Assembly: GCA_951799445.1 (NCBI GenBank)
Contig: OX637288.1
Span: forward strand, 8,124,501 to 8,188,500
DNA from: Pseudisothecium myosuroides
Lineage: Eukaryota; Streptophyta; Bryopsida; Hypnales; Lembophyllaceae
DNA: 64,000 bases
Direction of reading: 5' to 3'
Both the position numbers and the translations under genes were made by a program. Positions within the stretch are counted from its first letter, which is position 1. Each line of letters opens with the position of its first letter. Positions 1 through 9,570 of this stretch are shown here, piece after piece. The notes beneath the pieces were generated by a model, which saw only the letters and a program-made list of their open reading frames with translations, was not told the DNA's origin and ran no database searches.

Positions 1-552
1 GGTTCTTGCATATTATATATGGTATACATAATGTATACCATATATTATATATTGACCTCTATTTTATTTATTTTCAAATTAATTTTTTGGGTTGTTGTTT
101 TTGTAGCCATTTTGATTACTAATGCTCTTGGTGTATCACAATTACTTGGGTATTATACAATACATTGACCATTTAGTTCCCTAAGTTTGCCTTTACAAAT
201 ATTTAATAAATGGATGAGTATGAAAAACACATAAATGTAAAGTAGAATTTAAACAAATATAATTGCAATGATCTCACTTTAGTTGCTCTCAAATGCTTTT
301 AAAATTTCAAATACTTCCATATAGAAATTAGGAAATTAGATTTTCTTTCAACAATATTTGAACTTGCTATAGTGCAAGTATTGTACTAATGATACTATGT
401 ACACCAGTTGAATAAAAACTTTGAAAGTCAAATTAAAATTTTAATTCTATTTAATTAAATGAGCATATAAAAATATTTTTTTTTGCACAAGTGTAAAAAT
501 TATAGTTTATTTTGAAGAATCTTAATATTAAACCATTAGAGAAAATCTGGGG

Positions 553-584
553 CCTCCGGAGGGTTGCTCCACAACCCTCTGAGG
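553..584. repeat. short GC-rich hairpin
   Basis: CCTCCGGAGGGTTG is followed after five bases by CAACCCTCTGAGG, an imperfect stem of about 13 bp in otherwise AT-rich DNA. It may be a remnant of a foldback element; its function is unknown. Confidence 0.55.
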
Positions 585-800
585 TACCTTGAAATTTACT
601 TTTTTTTTGCTGAAAAATTCGTTTTTCCCCTATTTTCACCCAGCTGAAACTGCAACAATAGTGGCACATGAACCGAAATTTACGAGCAAAATTTTATTTT
701 ATTTTATTTTTTAAAAATCTTCAAAAAATTATTAAAAAATAAATTAAAAAAATAAAAATAAAAATAAAAATCGCGATTTTTGACTGTTTCTGCTCACTGC

Positions 801-864
801 GGGACTATTCTAGAGTGACAGGCCAAGCTCTCAAATAGCTTGGCTTGTCACTCCGGAACAGCCC
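801..864. repeat. 64-bp foldback (inverted repeat)
   Basis: Two arms of about 28 nt face each other across a loop of 7 nt. The core GTGACAGGCCAAGCT pairs with AGCTTGGCTTGTCAC, and the outer parts (GGGACTATTC and GGAACAGCCC) pair imperfectly. It looks like a minimal foldback transposon or two abutting terminal repeats. Confidence 0.65.
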
Positions 865-1478
865 TAATATTTCTTCTAATGCCTTGTCAAATTTTAGTCT
901 CAACTTGATGAAATCTTCTACATATCCATGTCTTTAGTTCACATACCTTGATCTTGACCATGAATTAACGACTTATGATTGGATGCTCTCCACATTATTC
1001 ATTGCAGAATTACTAAAAACACCAAAAAAACACTACACAACAAAGGTGCCAGTGTGCAATGTGTTATCTTTTAGCTATCCAGTGCACACATTCCTCAACT
1101 AGATTGCAATTGCTTTTAAAATTCCCCCCCAAACCTACTCCCACGTATCGCTACAAATTTTAATTCCCACATATTGATATACACTTCATAGAAGCATTCT
1201 GATCTCTATCCAATGCCACAAAAGTATGTAGCAGATGTGACTCCAGGTTGCGTGCAATACTATCACGTAAAATGATTCAAATATTTCATAAACGAACACC
1301 GGTACATGTATTTCAGTAAACTGGGTCAAGAATGTGGTCACTTCTTGCTACTGAACCCTGAGCGCTAAAGGGTTTATGGGTAAACATGAATTAGTGAAAA
1401 GATGTTAAAGACTTTCTTACGTACTAACAGCCTTGCAAATGGAATCCAGTTTCTTTCATAGCACAATCTTCAACTCAC

Positions 1479-3377
1479 CTCGAGTGGATGGGACCCCAAA
1501 CCTACAGGAAGCAAAGGAGATACTTGCAGTTGCTCACTAATAAAATTGTACAGCTCCCAAATCATTTTCTCAAATCCAGCTTGCTCACCTGAAAATACTA
1601 GGTCTGAGTTTCAAGAGGGCACCCAAACCTGTCTGATCTGAAGTTTAAACACCCAGTCCAACCGCAACAGGCCCTCGGAGTCGTACCTGAGCCAAGAAGA
1701 AGAACGACGACTTCGTAGAGAAGTCGAGCAAAATTAGTAAAACTATCAAACGAACATCATTCTCAAAAAATAATGACTCTAAACCAAGATGTATCCTTCC
1801 CAGCATTGCAGATTAGCTCCAACAACTGCAGGATCTGGTCCACTATAGGAACTACTCTAATTAGACCCCGTCTGTCTGAAAAACATGATGACATGATAGG
1901 GACAAGTGTGTGGAGGACCCAGTAGAGATCGAGGGGAGATTCAATCTCACAACCTAATACAGCTCGGCCAAGAACTTGAGCATCTATACAGTACTTGCGG
2001 TGTCCCAGACCAGGTGGAAGGCCAATTAAATGCTGCTCATTCCAGATCAATGCCCCAACAATTCACCTGCAATTTAAGAGTCACCCGACATGCCTCTCAC
2101 CAGCTGGATTGATCACAAACCGAGTGATCAATCAACCCTCCACATGTGTGACGAGTGTGATACTGAAGCTGCGGTGTCTGGTGGGATCAATTGGAAGTGA
2201 TGGGGCAGGTCGGACGGGGACAGCTTCAATTCGACAGGATGAAGGGCCCTTGGTTCGTAGCCTTTGTGATTGCTGGCATGTGGATTGGCATTGCAAAATG
2301 ACGTTCCTGGCCGTACCTACGTGGTTTCCACGGCTGGGGATGTGAACGCTACTACCCCAAATGGCACTACTTCAACGAATGTGCAGAAGAGAAAGAAGTG
2401 AGTGTATCTGAGAGCAGGGATGAATGTGGAGGACGAAGATTCCGTGACAACATCGACCATGTCCAGTGACTCGGTGCTCGGTGCAGGCATAGAATGCAGA
2501 CACTAGACATCCAGTCGTACAATGGTTTGGTTATTTGTCGAATGCTTTGATTTGGAATTGTGAAGCAAGTCCTGCACGGGACTCAGAGTTTTGCTGAGAA
2601 AGTAAACCTTAACCTTCCACGATGATCACTTCCAATGCTTTACGGATCCACGCATGTGATAAAATCCTGTCCATGACCATTTTCAATATGACTTCATCCT
2701 TGTTCGAGTTCGTTGTTTTGTTCCATGCTTGTTCTCCACAAGAAGTCTACCTATTTAAAGATTCACATGTGGATGTTTTCTACATAAAAACAAAGTTAAC
2801 ATGACAAGTTATCCGCATGGATATAGGAAGGTAGGTAAAATTCGGGCATCTACTGTTATCATCGTTCTTCACCCATGCCGTCTCCCTTCCGATGTTTCGA
2901 TCCCTCAATGCTCCAGCATTTGAAATGCAGGCGATCTGGGATCCACGATTGTCGAGGACCCACCACCAGAGGTTGCTTCAGTTCTCAATTGTGAGATTCA
3001 CAAACGTATCAGTGTGTAGGGTTGTAGAATTCCGCCCCAAATTGACGTTGACCGTCACCACAGGCCAATTGTTCACGTGTTCAGAAGCCAAATTTTAACT
3101 TCGAGGAAGAGCTGCTATGTCAGATAACTAAGCCCTTGTGATTTGCAGGGCTTAGAGTTTAGGCTTGCAGTTGGAATGAACCTGTTCCGGCCTCAACTTC
3201 CATGCTCGACTTCATAGTAGTAAAACAAACTACTGAAATTGACAACAACGCTTTGCGGCTATAGGAAGCACCAACGTCATTCTGTGTCGCATTTAACAGG
3301 ACATTGAGAAAAGATGGATCCCTCCCACTGCTGGACCACTGAAGCACAAAATCCAGCACGTGAAGGACACAACTCAA
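1479..3377 (-). CDS. putative exons of an unidentified minus-strand gene
   Basis: I do not recognise this gene. The best exon is 1479-1588 (minus): it has an acceptor TTTTCAG and donor GAG|GTGAGT and encodes 36 residues starting EQAGFEKMIWELYNF. Further upstream in the transcript, 1763 to about 2040 is open for roughly 85 residues and contains LDLYWVLHTLVPIMSS and VDQILQLLELICNAGK, which read like amphipathic helices. The stretch 3159-3377 encodes a similar leucine-rich segment (VLHVLDFVLQWSSSG). Together they resemble pieces of a helical-repeat (HEAT/ARM-like) protein, but the phases between the exons could not be joined and no start was found. It could be a real gene with missed exons, a decayed copy, or chance. 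Confidence 0.28.
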
Positions 3378-3509
3378 CCCTCATGATTCTACAGGTACGT
3401 GACCAATTTCAAACGGGAGAGCTATTGCACAGGGTGAGCATTGAAGAGCAAGATTTCAAGGTGGCGCTTGGCGAGCCACTGCGTTGTTCATACCAGTCAA
3501 CCTTTTGAA

Positions 3510-4406
3510 TCTGGAATCGCGAAAATCGGTTCTCAGGAGCATTCTCCAAATCCTATTATTCCCAAACCCTAAACGATGAATGAAAGCTCACAAATTTGCC
3601 ACAGTAAATGGTTTCCTCCGGCGCGACCACAGTCTTTCTCTGACTACTGTACACTGTAGCAGTTCCGATAAAATATGACTAATAAGGACCAATAAGACCA
3701 GACATCAAAGCAGGGATTTGCGTTGAAAGCCAATTGTTTGAATGAATTTCGGACCTGTAGCAAGTCCGATAGGGATCAGTTATGGTGGAAGCGGAGAAGC
3801 TACAGTAGCAGCAAGTGTGTGCTCTTCCCGATTCTGTCGGCACAGGCGAACATCACGTCTGTTCATCGTGGGACTTCGGAAATCGAAAGCCAATTTCGCA
3901 CCGTGTGCTTGTTGGCGAATTGGTGAGACGAACTCTGCCCTTGACTTGCACGGAAAACGCAATTGGGTGAATACAAGACGCTGTCGGTGGTTTCGGTTGT
4001 TGGGGTTCTCCTCACAAGAACGAAATCGAGGCGTTAAGGTCCAATCTGATCTGTTTGTTCACAGCCATATGTTGGTTTTCAGTCAGTTTGCAATTGCATG
4101 TTGTTAAAGTCCATTTCAAAGGAAGTCGACACGCTATTCGCAATTGTGAGAGGAGCCTCTTGGTGTCCAGTACAGTAGAACCCTAGAATGTTTGTGGCGA
4201 GGTCTTTGCAATTGTACGTCTAGAGTGAATATCGGTATTCCCCTGTTTCCATGTTGAATTTTCGCAGCCGGTCAACCTCTGAGGCTGTGTTGCAAACTCC
4301 ATGTGTGTCGAATCGCCTAGCACACGTGGGATCTCTTGTGTTTCGTTTTTGATTGATCTCCAATTGGAACTTGGGTGTCTTTCTCATTTGTGTTTCTCTA
4401 TTTCAG
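3510..4406. other. intergenic or 5' region before the SANT gene
   Basis: No supported exon was seen. The stretch ends in a clear polypyrimidine-AG acceptor (TTTCAG at 4401-4406), so it must contain an intron and at least one upstream exon of the following gene, which I could not place. Confidence 0.4.
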
Positions 4407-5665
4407 GTTTTATTCAGTGCCAAGGCACAAGACGTACTTCTGTGTCAGAAAGCCGCACTCCAACTAACTGGGCGTTGTGTCCAAGTAAGGAATCCCTCAG
4501 AAATGATGACTGAGATGGATGACCCCATGGTTCTGGAGAGCGTTTTGGCAGCTGCAGTCCAACCAGCTTGGCGTTGTGTCCAAGTAAGGACTCCCTCAGA
4601 AATGAGAACTGAGATGGATGACCCCATGGTTTGGGAGAGCGTCTTGGCAGCGCGTGCACGGGAGAAGCAGGAAGGCGTATTAGAAATTGGTGTTTTCGAG
4701 AATTTTGTTGTTGAATTACCAGCTTCTGGTGCCATGGAAGTTACAGGACAAGGTAAGGCACATGTGCGACTTTTGCAGTATAGAATGCATATGCGACGAA
4801 TACAGCCTTCTATTGGCACCTGAATCCGATGTGCATCAATTCCATGCTCATGTATCTTGTGTTGCTAACGTAATCTGGTCCTGTGTAGCTAACTTGTTCT
4901 TGTATTCTTTTGTGCCATGTTATTTTCAGTGGTTGGGATGGAGACCTTGCCCCCTGCTCCGACTCACAGCTCGTTAGGCGACGACATGAGCAAGCATGGA
5001 GACGGAGCTCAAAGGGAAGCTGCTCAAGTAGAGGAGCTTGCTCTTTTCACGAAGCCCAGCGAAGTAGGCATTGCTAGTGAGCTGCCCTTCGAGAATCGTC
5101 GTTTTCGTCTCCAAACTCAGGAAATTTCAATGACATTGCAGGAGAAGGGACAGGCGTGGCCCAGAAGAAGCGCAGGAATCGTAGGCAGAATTGGGCTAAA
5201 GAAGACACAGATGACCTGTTGAGAGCAGTTTTGAACACGCTGAAGGTGTGTACTCGAATGGAGCAGGGCACTGCTAGTGACTCATATTGGGATGTCATAG
5301 CCAAGGCGGTGCCAGGCAGGACGGGGCATGAGTGTCGGGGGAGGATGGACACGCTCAAGAGGTCATTCATTACAACCAAGAACTACTGTGATGGGCAGCG
5401 GAAGGAGTTCAAGCAGCTGAATGAGAAGGACTTTGGCGAAATGAAGGTTTCACCTCTGTTGACGGAAACTTGGTACTATCAGATTCGCGATTTCTGCCCA
5501 CCCAGACTCAAGAAGAAGTTGAAAACGAATGGAGCTGGAAGCTCATCAGAGATCACTAGTTTCGTTCCAGACACTTCAACTTTGGGTAAAGCAAATGACT
5601 TGTCCTGCCCCTGTCTATCTCATGTGCTAGATGCAGTGCTCATTAACCCTTCACCATACAGGTGA
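4407..5665 (+). CDS. Myb/SANT (trihelix-like) DNA-binding protein, 5' end unresolved
   Basis: Exons read as 4407-4752 (donor ACAAG|GTAAGG), 4930-5063 (acceptor TTTTCAG) and 5165-5665. The phase carries through the first junction exactly (G|TG), and a 101-nt intron at 5064-5164 restores the frame for the last exon. That exon carries a SANT/Myb-like fold: NWAKEDTDDLLRAVLNTL, then SYWDVIAKAVPGRTGHEC and RMDTLKRSF, with tryptophans and the PGRT..EC pattern typical of plant Myb/SANT-like and trihelix proteins. A basic KKRRNRRQ tract precedes it and could be a nuclear signal. The first exon contains an in-frame 99-bp tandem duplication. The role is probably DNA binding in the nucleus; such domains also occur in transposon-derived proteins. 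No ATG in frame lies in the first visible exon, so the N-terminus is missing. The end could be the TGA at 5663-5665, or splicing could continue from GTAAAG at 5586. Confidence 0.6.
4461..4658 (+). repeat. 99-bp in-frame tandem duplication
   Basis: Copy 1 is 4461-4559 and copy 2 is 4560-4658. The unit is 33 codons, and both copies encode CVQVR.PSEM.TEMDDPMV.ESVLAA. The two differ at only a few sites, so the duplication is fairly recent. Each copy contains the string CCAAGTAAGG, a good cryptic splice donor. Confidence 0.85.
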
Positions 5666-6340
5666 AGTTTGAGCCTTTCCATACAACCATCTAGAAACTT
5701 GCGCGACATCTATTTTCGTTTGAGTTAAAACTCAACTGCCCAAAACTCAATGTCAATAGGTGAGGTGCTTTCACACGAAGCAGAAATACTAGCTCACCTG
5801 TATGGTCAACGGAACCTCTAATGGGATGTATGGTTGATGGAGCCTCTACTTTTCCTTTTGCGTGGACATTTTGTACCTCTGTTTTTTGGATGCTGTCGTC
5901 TTATATTGTTGAAAATGATCTTGCAGGTCTTCAGCCACGCGTTTTTCCTGATGGGATTGACCAGGGTGGACCAACGTCGGTGGTATGTGCCTCACACAAC
6001 ATTTGTCTGTTGAAGTTAATATTGAGTTTGGTCTTTCCCATGCGTGAGTGTGGTGCGATGACGTGGGTCTGTGAAGCACGAATACAAGCATGCTAATAGT
6101 GCATGGAGCTCCGACAGAATTAGCTTCTGTTTACAGTTCTCAGCACGTCATTGCCATGAAGTTTTTGTTCTTGGGAATGGAGTTTTTTTGGTCGACTTTT
6201 GTGAGGGAGAGGTGTTTTGCTGTTTCGATCTTGACATTTTTGTGCTTTCAATTATTTGTTGTGGCATCCTGATTTCCAATTTGAAACTGTTGTGTGTTTT
6301 GCTTTTTGAAGTTTGGTATTATTGCTGATCTTGTCTTTTC
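5666..6340. other. 3' flank of the SANT gene
   Basis: It contains plausible splice sites (acceptor CTTGCAG near 5927, donor GTATGT near 5980) that would allow extra 3' exons, but no recognisable protein. Otherwise nothing is seen. Confidence 0.35.
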
Positions 6341-6600
6341 CCCTTTCTTGCCTTTCTTGAGGTTTGTGCAATGTTCCTTTACTGTCTTTTATTGTTTCCT
6401 CCATTTTCCTCCTCTTCTATCAGTTTTTTTTTTTTTTTTCACTCTTCTTGCATCTCTTTTCTTCTGTGCTTCTCCTTCCTGCTCTCCGCTTCCCTTTCCT
6501 TCTCTTCCCTTTTCCTCTGTTCTCTTCTTTGTTTTCTTTAATTATTGTTTCATTTTCATTTTCGAATGTTTTCTTTCTTTCTTCTTTTCTTCGTTTTTGG
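6341..6600 (+). repeat. polypyrimidine (CT-rich) tract
   Basis: About 250 bp is almost entirely C and T on the plus strand. All plus-strand frames are open with Phe/Leu/Ser-rich nonsense, and the minus strand gives Lys/Arg/Glu-rich frames. This is low-complexity DNA, not coding. Confidence 0.8.
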
Positions 6601-9128
6601 GGATGGGGAGGGTGATTGTTTTTCGCAGTGGAGGCTAGAATATGGAGTCGGCACCCAGCAGAGAGAATTCGTGTGCACTCCATGCCAAGGAAGGAGCCCC
6701 AGCTGCGACTGTAATCTGAATCACACCCAGTAGTGATACTCACTTCAACAAGGCGGATATTGGATTCAAAAGCGGCATTACATCAAGCATTGTCACGCTC
6801 GGTGACTTACAAGCGAGGTGCTGGGGTTAGTAGTGGTAGAGATTCCCTAGTCTCCTAGAGCAGACTGGCAGACGTGGACAGGCGTTTCTACTTGGGAAAT
6901 TTGAAAGGATGAGCACTGCGCTTCACGGGAATTTTTAGATTTAGTTCGGGAGTTGCCCGCTTTTGTCACTCGGTTCCGAGGAGATGCCTACTGTACAAGT
7001 GAAGGAGGGCCATGGAGGAAGCATCAAAGTGAAGAATCCATGAAGAGGAAGGCGAGGCGCCTCCAGCGGGGCTTCCGGAGATCTGGGATTCCGGGGTTTC
7101 TGTTCCGATGGATCTCTGACTTCTTCTTTTTTTCAACTTCTCTGACATTCAGTTTCAACCTCCTAGTATCCTTGTTAGTCAGCAGATCAGAAAGTACAAC
7201 AGTACAAAAGTACCGCACTGCGGCACGTGGCACTGCGGCAGCTAGTGTCATAGTTGTAGCCATAACACGTGAGTACGCTCCCTCCCTGCCGCTGCAGGAG
7301 CAGGACCCACCAGCCAGCCTGGAGCTTCCGGTGGCGGACCCCCTCCGACAAGCCAATAATAATCCAGCAACCCCACCCTGTCCTGATTCCATCGGAGATC
7401 TAGATGAGGCTTGGTTACGCACCTTGTGAAACAGAAATCACAGGAAGTGCGGTTGCCCGGTTCTCTTGTGTGGCAACTGATTTTTCACGTTCATTGTGCC
7501 ACAAACGAAGAAATGGAAGAAGACGGTCTGCTACTCACTCGCGTCCTTTCTGCTCCGACAACTCGACCCCCCACAGACTGAATTTCTTGGCAGGCTAGCC
7601 TGGATAAGTATAGTACAGTACAGTAAGTATAATAAGGTGAACTACTGGAGTTCACTTAGTACGCACACTTGATTTGTCTGGAGGACTCTTGAAGCTTGCA
7701 GCCAGGACAAATTGTGTTGACGACGAAGTTTTTTTAGCTCGCCTGTGTACACTTTGCATAGGGAGACGTTTGCTCAAGACTGACTCTGTTTGAAATAATA
7801 TCTTTTCATATTATATTGTTGTATTATATTGTTGTGACTCTCGTGGTTCATTTTCTGTGTGTGGATGAAATCAACTTGCAAAATCATCGGATTGTGATCC
7901 CCTTTCTCATTGGGAATTAAACAAGTACACAATAAACAAAACATGGTGTTCTGGAAGATTTGTCGTTCTCCGGATCAATCACCGTGCCTGTGTGATGGTG
8001 ATCAACAAAATGATGAGAGCCAATGAACAACTCTCGCAACCTTAACCCCGAAATACCCAAGGCACCCAATTTCGGTGTCGACAATACTTTGAAGTTAAAT
8101 AAAACCTAACTAAGTTGCTATTTTTAGTAGTTTATATTTTTGAAAAATTCTTTTTGAAGTCTAGTTTTAGCATCAAATATTTGATTTTGAAAATGATTGA
8201 TTATGATTTTCCTATTCAAGACTTTGTGCAAGGGTGTCCATTGCAATCTTGGCTTTTCGTAGTATTGAGGGCTCCTGGAAATAAGCCTCAAATACTCTAG
8301 ATCTTGGAGAAAAACTCACATTAGAAATTCATTTCAAAAAATGGTAGAGTAGATTTTGAGAGGCCATAAATTGATTGGAGTTATCCATGTTTGGCCCTTT
8401 AACCTCATAATTTTTTGGTGATCAACTTTTTAGATTTGGCATGTGAAAAGAGGATTAAAAGACTTCCAATCACTTTTGTAGTTTTAACACCCTCATGATC
8501 AAACATTATAATCTTTCAATCCATAATTTATAATGTTGTGTTTTCTTTTCCTATGTAATCTCTAGCATGTCTAGTTTGAATTTGTACGGTAACAATTCAA
8601 AAAAATTGATATATCTTATGAGAATGTTAGAGCAAAATTCAAGAAGCTCAAAAAGGCCTTGGGCATTTAGAGGTTAAGGACCAAGTGACCGCTTAACATA
8701 CACAAAGAATTTTGGTTAGTTTCAAACAAAGGCAATTTTGGTTAGATGTTCACAAAATTTTGACTTAAGGTGTGAATGTGTACCTCGTTGGTGAGAATGT
8801 CATTTTTCCCCAATTGAGTGCCCGGATCAAAGTAATACCTGGTGTGGAAGAATCAACCAAAGCACGCCGCGTGATACTGAGGATCAAAATGCATAATGCG
8901 CAAACACCACCTCTTTGCTTAATAAATGATCACCAAGAAAAACGGAAACTACAAGAGCAGGGAAAAAATTACACTTACACACACACTTGTCGGGGGATTG
9001 AAATTCGCTTCTGCTCAAGTACTGCTCAGTAAGTTCATCGGGAATCTACAAGAAGTTGAAAGAAGGAATAGACTCACCCTAAACCCAAACCCTAAACCCA
9101 ACCCAAAATCCTGTTGATTTGGACAACA
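6601..9128. other. intergenic region, no supported gene
   Basis: The stretch at 6950-7430 is open on both strands, with no family resemblance or codon pattern favouring either. From 7600 the sequence becomes AT-rich. An interstitial telomere-like CCCTAAACCC motif lies near 9080-9100. No gene is seen. Confidence 0.45.
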
Positions 9129-9141
9129 TTTTCTACTAGTG
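9129..9141. mobile_element. isolated CACTA-type terminal repeat
   Basis: TTTTCTACTAGTG is the inverse of CACTAGTAGAAAA, identical to the first 13 bases of the complete mini-CACTA element at 53707-53785. It lies 21 bp from the stop codon of the telobox Myb reading frame. No partner end was found nearby. Confidence 0.5.
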
Positions 9142-9161
9142 CACTAACCTCTCCTAGGAAC

Positions 9162-9554
9162 TCAAGTGTTCTCCACTTGATGTTTTCTTGAGTTCTTCAA
9201 GTTCTTCCACTTGTCTTTTAGTTGTAACCTCGTTTTAACTTCTAATAGTGGATGTAAATATCTCATCTCTTGCCATTTTCCCTCACCATGCAATGCAACA
9301 CCCTGCTTCAATGCGTTGGTTTCCTCCTCCGTCCACTTCTTGTACTGTTTTGCTTCCTTTTTCTTCTTCTCCATTTGCTCCTCCTGCTTTTCCTTCTCCT
9401 CCTTTCCCCCCGACGGCTTATCCATCCGCCCGACGGCCTGTCCTTCCCCCCAGCGGACTGTCCATCCCCCCGAAGGCCTATCCGTCCCCCCAGCGGACTG
9501 TCCATCCGCCCCACAGTCTGTCCGTCCCCCCAACGGCTTGTCCATCCGCCCCAC
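9162..9554 (-). CDS. telobox-type Myb/SANT domain reading frame
   Basis: The minus-strand frame encodes, after a glycine-rich repeat and a Lys/Glu tract, KKWTEEETNALKQGV, then HGEGKWQEM and ending RLQLKDKWKNLKNS before a stop at 9162. W-T-EEE..AL..GV..HG.GKW and LKDKW.NL are hallmarks of the plant telobox Myb domain (TRB/TRF-like telomeric DNA-binding proteins). It lies directly downstream of the kinesin exons on the same strand. However, it is in a different frame from the last kinesin exon, with the 20-bp minisatellite between them. It could be the C-terminal exon of a chimeric gene, a captured gene fragment, or a separate gene whose start is unclear (the first residue here is a GTG, not ATG). 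Confidence 0.55.
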   Translation of the reverse strand: MGRMDKPLGGRTDCGADGQSAGGTDRPSGGWTVRWGEGQAVGRMDKPSGGKEEKEKQEEQMEKKKKEAKQYKKWTEEETNALKQGVALHGEGKWQEMRYLHPLLEVKTRLQLKDKWKNLKNSRKHQVENT

Positions 9555-9570
9555 GGTCTGTCCGTCCCCT
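9411..9570. repeat. 20-bp minisatellite, eight copies
   Basis: Eight consecutive units of exactly 20 bp, consensus CGACGGCYTGTCCRTCCSCC, run from 9411 to 9570. Because 20 is not a multiple of three, each strand is read as a 20-residue repeat every 60 bp (GGRTD, GADGQ, GGWTV, RMDKP on the minus strand). Most frames stay open through most of the array. Confidence 0.9.

Larger units (their letters stand above)
1..1478. other. AT-rich intergenic region
   Basis: No coding region is supported here. The DNA is AT-rich with runs of A and T (for example around 690-770) and holds two hairpin-forming inverted repeats, listed separately. The short open frames look like chance. Confidence 0.6.

Noticed and set aside
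2239..2301. Short hydrophobic peptide frame (MKGPWFVAFVIAGMWIGIAK)
   Set aside because: It resembles a membrane anchor but is only 20 codons, with no flanking exon that joins in phase.
6294..6743. Open frames rich in Phe/Leu/Ser (plus) or Lys/Glu (minus)
   Set aside because: They follow from the polypyrimidine tract and have no protein-like complexity.
6953..7429. 158-residue plus-strand open frame with an overlapping minus-strand frame
   Set aside because: No motif, no splice context and no reason to prefer either strand. The region is merely GC-richer and so has fewer stops.
9411..9570. CRISPR-like array
   Set aside because: The 20-bp units are directly adjacent with no unique spacers, in a eukaryotic genome. 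It is a minisatellite.
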